Positions 1 through 6,503 of a stretch of 8,124 nucleotides of DNA are shown here, one piece after another. Numbering within the stretch: the first letter of the stretch is position 1; each line of letters starts with the position of its first letter. The stretch covers positions 1 through 8,124 of the forward strand of contig CAIXQV010001214.1 in NCBI GenBank assembly GCA_903921605.1, read 5' to 3'. The notes under the pieces were generated by a model. That model searched no databases and was not told the origin of the DNA. It saw only the letters and a program-made list of their open reading frames with translations. The position numbers and the translations under genes are program-made. The stretch comes from an uncultured Planctomycetaceae bacterium (GTDB taxonomy: Bacteria; Planctomycetota; Planctomycetia; Planctomycetales; Planctomycetaceae).

Positions 1-38
1 CCGCGTATTACACGCTGCACTACATCCCAAAGGAATAG
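1..38 (+). CDS. Possible 3' end of an upstream plus-strand gene
   Basis: Frame 3 reads AYYTLHYIPKE and then a TAG stop at 36-38. This is an ordinary-looking protein C-terminus with codons typical of the window, and it ends just before the convergent gene that stops at 41. Only eleven residues are visible, so no family can be named. The alternative is that these bases are non-coding downstream sequence of the minus-strand gene. The call rests only on an open frame and plausible composition. Confidence 0.3.
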   Translation, partial: AYYTLHYIPKE

Positions 39-40
39 GG

Positions 41-439
41 CTACGCTGCATCTCGCATGATGTCTTCAACCACTTGACGGCGTTTGGACCGGCGGCGGAG
101 TTTATGCATCCAGCGATCTTCGCCATCGTCTGTTTCTTTGAGAAACGATCCGGCCAGCAGGCGATAGAAGAAGAGCAGTGTGAATGCTCCGAAGACAGCA
201 GCGAAGAAGCCCTTCACACTGATCGGATCCACCGTGGCGTCGCGCCAGAAGAACAGCACGGTTCCGCATCCGATCACGCTGCCCCCGATGCCGGTCAGCA
301 TGGTCGCCACTGCACCACCAGGATCGCGGCCTGGCATCACAGCCTTGGCGGCGAGGCCGGTCAGGGTGCCAAAACCAACCCAGCGCAGAAGCTCATTGAC
401 GCTGGTGCGTAAGACTTCGACGAATTCAGCTTCTGTCAT
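41..439 (-). CDS. Small membrane protein with a GlsB/YeaQ/YmgE (transglycosylase-associated) domain
   Basis: The 132-residue product has a glycine-rich hydrophobic segment at about residues 19-64 containing GLAAKAVMPGRDPGG and GIGGSVIG. This is the pattern of the small GlsB/YeaQ/YmgE membrane proteins (Transgly_assoc family), often linked to stress responses but without a proven activity. Those proteins are usually about 80-90 residues. This one adds a further membrane segment at about 76-97 and a very basic C-terminal tail (RRRSKRR near residue 115-121), likely cytoplasmic. I chose the ATG at 437-439 because AGGAG at 449-453 lies 9 bases upstream of it. The frame is open further upstream, to 553, but those alternative starts lack a ribosome site and would add a charged, non-conserved extension. 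The gene is transcribed divergently from the 604 gene. Confidence 0.7.
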   Translation of the reverse strand: MTEAEFVEVLRTSVNELLRWVGFGTLTGLAAKAVMPGRDPGGAVATMLTGIGGSVIGCGTVLFFWRDATVDPISVKGFFAAVFGAFTLLFFYRLLAGSFLKETDDGEDRWMHKLRRRSKRRQVVEDIMRDAA

Positions 440-486
440 GATTTGGGACTCCTGCTTTCTCCTGTCTTCTCTTTTCGGCATACTTG

Positions 487-540
487 TCCGATTCCACGCA
501 GTCCGAAAACTCTTCTTCCAGGACTGTCCGTTGAATCGGA
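487..540. repeat. Long imperfect hairpin in the divergent intergenic region
   Basis: TCCGATTC (487-494) pairs with GAATCGGA (533-540), ACG (496-498) with CGT (529-531), and CAGTCC (499-504) with GGACTG (521-526). This gives 17 base pairs broken by one mismatch (495/532) and a 2-base bulge (527-528), around a 16-base loop. The loop is purine-rich on the minus strand. The element sits in the leader of the minus-strand gene (48 bases from its start) and upstream of the plus-strand gene at 604. It could be a leader RNA structure or a protein-binding dyad; its function is unknown. I saw no convincing -35/-10 pair in the rest of 440-603. Confidence 0.55.
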
Positions 541-603
541 GAACTTTCGGCAATTGTTGCCGGTCACCGTGGACCTGAAATGCTCTTTTCCTGCGGGATA
601 CCG

Positions 604-1140
604 ATGAAATTGCCGCCTGACGTTATTCGCTATCTGCTGATCGGGCAGGTGGTCATCCCGATCTTCATTAACGCCGCCATCACGTTTGGCATCGGCTGGA
701 TCACTTTTCGCCAGCAGGCGACCGTCACTGTCTGGGTTCTCGATAAGGGAGCGGTCACCGATTTTCTGGGCGCTTGTTATTTGCTCCCGGCGATAACGTG
801 TCTGATTGCAACGCCGATCGTGCGAGGTCAGGTGGCTCGGGGTGAAGCTGCTTCACTCACCGTTGACATGACCGGAACGTGGGTTCGGTTCTTCCGAGGC
901 GGTCTGATCTGGCGGGCGACAAAGTTTGGTCTGACCGGCCTGATAAGTTTGATCGGCCCCGTGATGGCCACCTGGAGTTTGTTTGGTTCCGACACGATCG
1001 CTACATTCTGGTTCCTGCTGGTCAAAGTCGCCTTCGCCACACTGCTGGGATGTGTTGTTACCCCGCTGATAGCGATCGTTGCTATGACAGATGCACCCAA
1101 ATCTCACGATCCAGAAGCTGATTCATGTTCAGAGATCTGA
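604..1140 (+). CDS. Integral membrane protein of unknown function (four predicted membrane segments)
   Basis: The 178-residue product has hydrophobic segments at about residues 10-33, 53-72, 105-125 and 132-162, separated by short basic loops (for example VRGQVARG near 73-80), so it is probably an inner-membrane protein with little soluble mass. The sequence ITFRQQATVTVW followed by LLPAITCLIATPIVR resembles a family of uncharacterised bacterial membrane proteins, but I cannot attach a function. I prefer the ATG at 604 because a weak GGGA (595-598) precedes it. An in-frame ATG at 580 would add eight residues and has no visible ribosome site. The 3' end overlaps the next gene by 16 bases, suggesting translational coupling and a shared role with that small membrane protein. 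Confidence 0.65.
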   Translation: MKLPPDVIRYLLIGQVVIPIFINAAITFGIGWITFRQQATVTVWVLDKGAVTDFLGACYLLPAITCLIATPIVRGQVARGEAASLTVDMTGTWVRFFRGGLIWRATKFGLTGLISLIGPVMATWSLFGSDTIATFWFLLVKVAFATLLGCVVTPLIAIVAMTDAPKSHDPEADSCSEI

Positions 1141-1346
1141 TTCCCTTTCTGGTACAAGGATTGTTTCTGCTGGGATTCCTGGCTCAGCTCTGGTTTGGCA
1201 TAGCGATCCTGGGGAGGCCGGGAAATCACGAGGTTGTTTACCGCGAGAAATCCCCTGTCAAGTTCTGGCTGATTATCCTGGCAGAGCTGGCCGTCGGGAT
1301 GGTGATTGGCTTGTATCAGTACGATGCGACCATGATCATGGGTTAG
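1125..1346 (+). CDS. Small two-segment membrane protein of unknown function
   Basis: A 73-residue protein with two hydrophobic helices at about residues 7-29 and 46-65, joined by a polar loop (GRPGNHEVVYREKSP). It starts inside the end of the preceding membrane-protein gene (16-base overlap) in a different frame and has no strong ribosome site of its own, so it probably depends on translation of that gene. The overlap, matching strand and good membrane topology support it as real. I do not recognise the family. It may form a complex with the upstream product. Confidence 0.5.
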   Translation: MFRDLIPFLVQGLFLLGFLAQLWFGIAILGRPGNHEVVYREKSPVKFWLIILAELAVGMVIGLYQYDATMIMG

Positions 1347-1451
1347 ACGTCACCACTTTTGGACTCGCTCCGAGGTCTCTTTTCTGTTCAGGATACTCTG
1401 GACCTTGGATGTTTGACCCATTCCCCGACTTCCGATGAAGGACACGCTGCA

Positions 1452-2894
1452 ATGAGAGTTCCTGTGTTTCAGACATTGTGTCTGATGGTGATACTGACGA
1501 TCCTGTCCGGCTCTTATCCCACCGCGGTTGCTCAGTCCGAGTTGCCTCCCAGCCTGTACATCGAAGCGTATCCGGATCGGACAAGCGTCGCGGCCAAAGA
1601 AGACTTGGCCTTTCACACGTCCACCACTGCGGCCGAGTACAGCCTGGAGATTGCTCGCATCGGTGCCAAACGCGAGGTCGTGTTTCAGAAGTCCGGCATC
1701 CCAGGTGGCGGAGCTCATCCAATTCCCGAACATGCCAGCGCCAATGGGTGTGGCTGGCCGATTAGCTTTTCGATGCCGGTTCCTTCCGAGTGGAAGTCCG
1801 GATACTACACCGCCACATTTAAAGTCACCGATGGAGGCGGCAAGTTTGTCGCTCGTAACCGCCGGACAGCCGAGACGGAATCATGGTTTGTTGTTCGTCC
1901 TTCGAGCTTCGACAAGAACGTAAAGATCCTGCTTCAGCTCGCCACGAACACCTACAACGCTTACAACAACTGGGGCGGCAGCAGCTTGTACGCTTACCAT
2001 GGTCGAGCCAATCTGCAGGGGCATCGAGTGTCCTTTCAGCGACCTCAAAGCAGTTTGTTTCCCAACTGGGAACAACCATTTGTCGCCTGGGCAGAATCAA
2101 ACGGCTTCGTGATCGACTATTGCTCGAATCTCGATCTGGAGCAGCGGCCGGAACTACTCGAACACTATTCTCTGGTTCTAAGCGTTGGCCATGACGAATA
2201 CTGGTCTGCCGGGATGCGTGATCGCCTGGAAGCATGGATCGCGAAGGGCGGGAACGTGGCCTTTTTCAGCGGGAACACCTGCTGCTGGCAGGTTCGTCCC
2301 GAAGAGAACGGACAGGCTCTGACCTGTTACAAACAGACGTTTAATCTCGACCCGGTGTTCAAGACTGACGACCATAGTTTGCTGACGACGACATGGAGCC
2401 ACCATCTGGTGAAGCGGCCGGAAAATCTCCTGACGGGTGTCGGTTTCCTGTACGGCGGATATCACAAAAGCCACGGCCAGTTCATGGACGGCAGCGGAGC
2501 GTTTACGGTTCATCGCCCCGATCACTGGATGTTTGCCGATACAAATCTGAAGCCCGGCGACAGCTTCGGTGGCCAGCATACGATCGTTGGTTACGAATGT
2601 GACGGTTGTGAGCTGCAATGGAAGGACGGCGTTCCCTCCCCGACTCATCGCGACGGGACTCCCGAGTCCTTTGAAGTGCTCGCGACGTGTCAGGCTCAAT
2701 GGGCTCCGGACGACTGCGAGTGGTATGACCAGTGGGAACAGGGTCGAGTCGGCGCGGCGTGCCTGGGTATTCGCACCGACGGCGGCACCGTCTTCACCTG
2801 TGGTTCCACCGACTGGGCTCACGGCCTGCGCGGCGGTGACGCGGTGGTCGAACAGATCACTCGCAACATCCTGAAGAAGTTGTCGGCACCCTGA
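1452..2894 (+). CDS. Exported N,N-dimethylformamidase large-subunit-like protein
   Basis: The 480-residue product starts with a signal peptide of about 28 residues ending near TAVAQ, so the enzyme is probably periplasmic or secreted. The body matches the C-terminal catalytic region of the N,N-dimethylformamidase large subunit: WKSGYYTA near 115-121, TYNAYNNWGG at 167-176, GHDEYW at 246-251, FFSGNTCCWQVR at 271-282, and a GYE motif at 380-382. The characterised enzyme has a mononuclear iron held by two tyrosines and one carboxylate. By motif and spacing the counterparts here are Tyr168, a tyrosine at 118 or 119, and Glu249, with His247 and Asn275 also in the active site. All are present, so an active amide hydrolase is plausible, but the substrate is unknown. 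No small-subunit gene is nearby. The ATG at 1452 is chosen because AAGGA (1438-1442) lies 9 bases upstream and it starts the signal peptide; the frame is open from 1359 but the added residues look non-coding. Confidence 0.8.
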   Translation: MRVPVFQTLCLMVILTILSGSYPTAVAQSELPPSLYIEAYPDRTSVAAKEDLAFHTSTTAAEYSLEIARIGAKREVVFQKSGIPGGGAHPIPEHASANGCGWPISFSMPVPSEWKSGYYTATFKVTDGGGKFVARNRRTAETESWFVVRPSSFDKNVKILLQLATNTYNAYNNWGGSSLYAYHGRANLQGHRVSFQRPQSSLFPNWEQPFVAWAESNGFVIDYCSNLDLEQRPELLEHYSLVLSVGHDEYWSAGMRDRLEAWIAKGGNVAFFSGNTCCWQVRPEENGQALTCYKQTFNLDPVFKTDDHSLLTTTWSHHLVKRPENLLTGVGFLYGGYHKSHGQFMDGSGAFTVHRPDHWMFADTNLKPGDSFGGQHTIVGYECDGCELQWKDGVPSPTHRDGTPESFEVLATCQAQWAPDDCEWYDQWEQGRVGAACLGIRTDGGTVFTCGSTDWAHGLRGGDAVVEQITRNILKKLSAP

Positions 2895-2923
2895 AACCGT
2901 CTGTAAAGGGTGTTGTTCCCGTA

Positions 2924-2945
2924 CGATGGGCATTCCTGCCCGTCG
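2924..2945. terminator. Hairpin between convergent genes, candidate bidirectional terminator
   Basis: CGATGGGCA (2924-2932) and TGCCCGTCG (2937-2945) form a 9-bp stem with one G-U pair and a TTCC loop. It sits 29 bases after the stop of the plus-strand gene and 47 bases past the stop of the minus-strand operon. Neither side has a clear T-run, so this is not a textbook intrinsic terminator. Position and stem quality suggest transcription ends here from both directions or that it stabilises the 3' ends. Confidence 0.5.
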
Positions 2946-2992
2946 AATTGTTCTCGGCCACGAATGCCGAACGTACGACATTTCTACGTCCG

Positions 2993-4309
2993 CTACTCCG
3001 GCGGGATCGGGCTACCGTGAGGATCGATTACCGGGGCCGAGGTTTCCTGTTGCAGACGGTCTCGCAATTCGCGGCCAGTGAAATGTTCCAATTGTTCAGC
3101 CTGACCGTGAATTCGATCGACCGCCACGCCACCTTCAGAAACCAGATACTGTTCCCACAGCCGATGAGAACGAACCAATTCTGCTCCAAGACGGCGACCG
3201 GAATCCGTAAGCTGATAGCCGTTCGCTGTGGCGATGACGTGGCCTTTTCGTGCATGCTGCTTCATCAGCAGAGAACTCATTAAGCCGCCGGAGAGCAGGG
3301 CGGCTCGTAGTTGGTCGATCGACGCCACAACGCCCGATTTTCTTTCGTCCATCCGGTACAGCAGAGCAATCAGGTCCTCGGAAAGAATTCTGCGAGACAG
3401 CCGCTGGCGACGCAGGATCCTGATCAATACTCCATGCTGTGGTGCTAACAACGAAACCAGAAAAAAGATTATCCCGGCACACAGAGCCATCATCCCGGAT
3501 GTGCTGGTACTGCGATAACCAAACCAGTTCGGCACGACCAATGCTGATACGTGCCCCAAAGTCGCTGACACGGCTGCGATCAGCGCGCTGACGATGATCA
3601 TCGATCGCAATCGTTCCGTCAGTAAGAACGCGGTCGCGGGCGGGACGACAAACATGGCGACGACCAGAATATTTCCGACAGACTCAAAACTGGCGACTGC
3701 CGTCACGGCCACAATGATCATCAGGAGATAATGCATGAGTCTGGCACTGATGCCACAAGTGGTGGCCAGAGCCGGGTCAAACGCGCTGAGTTTCAGCTCT
3801 TTGAAGAAAAGTACCACCACGACCAGATTGATGACCGTCACGGCAGCCAGCACCAACACGACTCGGGGAATTTCTGTTCCGGCTACATCCACCATGTCGA
3901 AGGTGGTCGTCTCCAGTGATCCGTAAAGCACGCAACCGGGATCCAAGTCCACGTGATCGGCGGCCTGAACAATCATCACCAGTCCCAGGGCGAAGAGCGT
4001 AGTAAACACGACGCCCATCGAAGCGCCTTCGTCGACTTCTCCGAAGTTGCGAATCCATTCGGTGAAGACGGCCGTCAACAAGCCGACCACCACCGCCCCG
4101 AGAAACATCGGAAGACTCGAACGGCTGCCAGTAATCAAAAAAGCGACCGCCAGACCGGGGAGAATCGCGTGGCTGATTGCATCGCCCAGCAGACTCATGC
4201 GGCGGAGCAGCAGAAAATTTCCTGGCAGCGATGCTGCAACGGCGCAGAGGATTCCAGCCAGCACGATCCAGCCATCATAGTCCCATGACCAATTGCTGAG
4301 CGCGCTCAT
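2993..4309 (-). CDS. ABC-3 metal permease fused to a C-terminal DtxR/MntR-like sensor domain
   Basis: Residues 1 to about 300 are a ZnuB/TroD-type ABC-3 permease with about eight membrane segments and the motif GDAISHAILPG at 42-52. Plain permeases of this family end near 280-300 residues; this one has 438. A basic stretch (RRQRLSRR, 300-307) leads into a region like a complete metalloregulator: helix SEDLIALLYR at 310-319, a winged-helix region at about 327-371, then SHRLWEQYL at 381-389 and HGQAEQLEH at 401-409, ending with DPHGSPIP at 429-436. By alignment to DtxR/MntR from memory, ligand positions Asp312, His382, Glu386, His401, Glu405, Glu408 and His409 are retained; the MntR Glu11 position is alanine. 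Glu405 replaces the cysteine of iron-type DtxR, as in manganese-type MntR. It is the last gene of the operon, overlapping the preceding one by 4 bases (ATGA), with GGAG (4318-4321) 8 bases before the start. Confidence 0.88.
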   Translation of the reverse strand: MSALSNWSWDYDGWIVLAGILCAVAASLPGNFLLLRRMSLLGDAISHAILPGLAVAFLITGSRSSLPMFLGAVVVGLLTAVFTEWIRNFGEVDEGASMGVVFTTLFALGLVMIVQAADHVDLDPGCVLYGSLETTTFDMVDVAGTEIPRVVLVLAAVTVINLVVVVLFFKELKLSAFDPALATTCGISARLMHYLLMIIVAVTAVASFESVGNILVVAMFVVPPATAFLLTERLRSMIIVSALIAAVSATLGHVSALVVPNWFGYRSTSTSGMMALCAGIIFFLVSLLAPQHGVLIRILRRQRLSRRILSEDLIALLYRMDERKSGVVASIDQLRAALLSGGLMSSLLMKQHARKGHVIATANGYQLTDSGRRLGAELVRSHRLWEQYLVSEGGVAVDRIHGQAEQLEHFTGRELRDRLQQETSAPVIDPHGSPIPPE

Positions 4310-5712
4310 GAGACGTGCTCCGTGGCATCAACCGGATGCGGGCTGGGAGCAATCCCCTGGACTCGGCGTTTCTGAAGCAACAATTCTTCCAGTTGAGCGA
4401 TCAATTCGGGTTCGAGAACGTGCTCGATCGCATCCGCACTTTGGTCGACTCGTCCTGGAGCAACATCCGCATGAGTGATCAGATACAGCTCCCAAAGGCG
4501 ATGCTCATGAACCAGTCGGGATGCTTCAACCAACCCCGAACTGGTCAGACACAGTTTTTGATCACTGTTGCGAAAGACGAGCCCCTGTCGGCGACATCGT
4601 TCGATCTCTTTCAGAAGTCTGTGCGACGACCAGCTTCGCAGAGTCTGCAGTTCGGAAAAGGGGATTCCAGCTTTGGGGCCGCGCGATTCCTGCAGCTCAA
4701 ACATCCCGCGAAGCAGATGCTGGTGATCAACGCTGCGATTCAGATCACGCCGGCGAAGAGCTCTCACAACCACACCACGTTCCGTCCCAAACATCATGCT
4801 GATAAAAAACAGCGAGCTACAGACCAAAACAATCATGGCGCCGGCGGGAAGGTTGCGAAACAACGCACTCATCGCGGCCCCAAGAAAACCGCCTGCTCCG
4901 CCGATCGCTGCTGATATCAATATCATCTGCTTCAGATTCTGCGTCCAGAAACGAGAGGCCGCGGCCGGGATGACGAGCAGAGCGATCATCAGCACCAAAC
5001 CAACAGCCTGCAGTCCGATGATAGTGACGATCACGACCAGACCCATGAGCACAAGATCCAGAAGCAGGACCGGGTAACCTCGCGATTTCGCGAAACCCTC
5101 ATCGAAACAGAGTAATGTCAGTTCCTTAAACAGCACGCCCATGATGAGCAGCGTCAAAACGCCGGAGCAACCGATCAGAAGCCGGTCGGATTCAATCATC
5201 GACGCTGGCTTACCATAAATGAACGACTCCAGCCCGGCCGAATGTCCGACGGACTGTTGAGCGATCGACAGGATCGCGATCCCGGCGCCGAAAAAGACGC
5301 TCAGCACAATTCCCAGAGCGGCATCTTCCTTGAGTCGGGTCAGGTTGCGAACGTAGAGAATCGCTATGACTCCGGCGATACCACTCAAAGCCGCACCTGT
5401 GAGAAGAACCGGCAGTGACTTTTCTGCCAATCCCAGACTGGGAGCAATCAGAAACGCCAGGCCAACCCCGGGCAATGTCGCATGGCTCAGAGCATCACCC
5501 ATGAGTGCTCGGCGGCGGAGCAGGGTGAAGCTGCCGACCATGCCGGCGGCCAGCCCCAGCAGCATTGTCCCAAGCATAACGACGCGTGTGTTGTAGTCCT
5601 GAAGTAACAACACACGTTGCCACTCCGGCCACGTGGGCCAGCGAATTGAACGATCCGTCAAAGATGATGCTGCGAATGCGAGAAAGCTATGGAGAGCACA
5701 GAGAGTTCTCAC
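4306..5712 (-). CDS. ABC-3 metal permease fused to a partly degenerate DtxR/MntR-like domain
   Basis: A 468-residue second permease, the partner of the downstream one in the importer's membrane core. Membrane segments lie from about residue 43 to 310, with the family motif GDALSHATLPG at 72-82. From about 320 on it carries the same type of extension: a winged-helix-like part (about 327-392), HEHRLWELYL at 402-411 and DQSADAIEH at 423-431. Of the DtxR/MntR ligand positions, His404, Glu408, Glu430 and His431 are kept; Asp423 stands where a histidine is usual and Asp427 where Glu or Cys is usual; the first-helix acidic ligands are absent. The C-terminal DPHG-type motif is replaced by SPHP (457-460). 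The start is a GTG (5710-5712) that overlaps the ATPase stop by 4 bases, with GGGAG (5721-5725) 8 bases upstream. Mn, Zn or Fe is likely the substrate. Confidence 0.86.
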   Translation of the reverse strand: MRTLCALHSFLAFAASSLTDRSIRWPTWPEWQRVLLLQDYNTRVVMLGTMLLGLAAGMVGSFTLLRRRALMGDALSHATLPGVGLAFLIAPSLGLAEKSLPVLLTGAALSGIAGVIAILYVRNLTRLKEDAALGIVLSVFFGAGIAILSIAQQSVGHSAGLESFIYGKPASMIESDRLLIGCSGVLTLLIMGVLFKELTLLCFDEGFAKSRGYPVLLLDLVLMGLVVIVTIIGLQAVGLVLMIALLVIPAAASRFWTQNLKQMILISAAIGGAGGFLGAAMSALFRNLPAGAMIVLVCSSLFFISMMFGTERGVVVRALRRRDLNRSVDHQHLLRGMFELQESRGPKAGIPFSELQTLRSWSSHRLLKEIERCRRQGLVFRNSDQKLCLTSSGLVEASRLVHEHRLWELYLITHADVAPGRVDQSADAIEHVLEPELIAQLEELLLQKRRVQGIAPSPHPVDATEHVS

Positions 5713-6503
5713 AGCGTCCGCTCCCGACGTCGCATCGCTTCGGTGGCCTCGTCCAGCAGTGTCAGTCGGCCGCCGTAGGTCTTTTCGAGATTATCTCGAG
5801 TGAAAACGGTATCGGTCGGACCACTTGCAACGACTCGCATGTTCAACAACACGACCGAATCGAAGTATTCCGGGACCGTATGCAGATCATGATGAATCAC
5901 AATCGCGGTTTTGCCGGCCTGCTTCATCTCCCGCAGAATCTGCACGATGGCTTTTTCCGTCGCAGCGTCGACTGCCGCAAATGGTTCGTCCATCAGATAC
6001 AGGTCCGCATCCTGCACTAGCGCTCGAGCGAGGAATGTGCGTTGCTGCTGACCACCGGATAACTGACTGATTTGTCGATTCGCAAATTCGCCGATTCCGA
6101 CTCGCTCAAGAGCCTGTTGAGCGGCTTCTCGATGTTTGCGGCGAACCGGCATGCACCAGCCGATCTTCCCGTACAGCCCCATGGTCACGACATCCAGCAC
6201 GCTAACGGGAAAATCCCAGTCCACGCTTTCGCGCTGGGGAACGTAGCCGACGCGGTGACGACTGCGTTTGTAAGACTGGCCAAAGATCTCGATTCGCCCC
6301 GAGGCCCGCGGGACGAGATCCATGATGGCCTTCAGAAATGTGCTTTTGCCGGCTCCGTTGGGGCCGATCACGCCGACCAATTGCCCGGGAGAGACATCCA
6401 GACCCACGTCCCAGATCACCGGCTTGCGGTACCACGCGACTGTGAGATCTTTCACAGAAAGTGGCAACGAGTTATTGGGTGGCTGGGTGATCGATCCGCT
6501 CAT
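5709..6503 (-). CDS. Metal ABC transporter ATP-binding protein (TroB/MntB/ZnuC type)
   Basis: The 264-residue product is a complete ABC ATPase: Walker A GPNGAGKST at 47-55, Q-loop VPQ at 88-90, signature LSGGQQQR at 148-155, Walker B LYLMDE at 168-173, D-loop around AAVD at 176-179, and the switch histidine in IHHD at 203-206. The sequence after the Q-loop (RESVDWDFPVSVLDVV) is typical of manganese/zinc/iron importers. It powers uptake through the two permeases encoded directly downstream. The ATG at 6501-6503 overlaps the stop of the binding-protein gene by 4 bases, and AAGGAA (6509-6514) sits 5 bases upstream. No extra domain is present. Confidence 0.95.
   Translation of the reverse strand: MSGSITQPPNNSLPLSVKDLTVAWYRKPVIWDVGLDVSPGQLVGVIGPNGAGKSTFLKAIMDLVPRASGRIEIFGQSYKRSRHRVGYVPQRESVDWDFPVSVLDVVTMGLYGKIGWCMPVRRKHREAAQQALERVGIGEFANRQISQLSGGQQQRTFLARALVQDADLYLMDEPFAAVDAATEKAIVQILREMKQAGKTAIVIHHDLHTVPEYFDSVVLLNMRVVASGPTDTVFTRDNLEKTYGGRLTLLDEATEAMRRRERTL

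Noticed and set aside
440..553. Longer N-terminus of the GlsB-like protein from upstream start codons
   Set aside because: No ribosome sites there; the added residues are charged, overlap the hairpin and precede the conserved domain by too much.
1359..1451. Longer N-terminus for the dimethylformamidase-like protein
   Set aside because: The extra 31 residues lack a ribosome site and would bury the signal peptide; the ATG at 1452 has a well-spaced AAGGA.
2178..2981. A 267-codon open frame on the minus strand opposite the dimethylformamidase-like gene
   Set aside because: It is fully antisense to a gene with a recognised family, signal peptide and ribosome site, and its translation shows no recognisable motif and an odd composition.
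4315..4914. A 199-codon plus-strand open frame opposite the first permease
   Set aside because: It is the complement of the DtxR-like extension and the last membrane segments of a well-supported permease; no family features or ribosome site.
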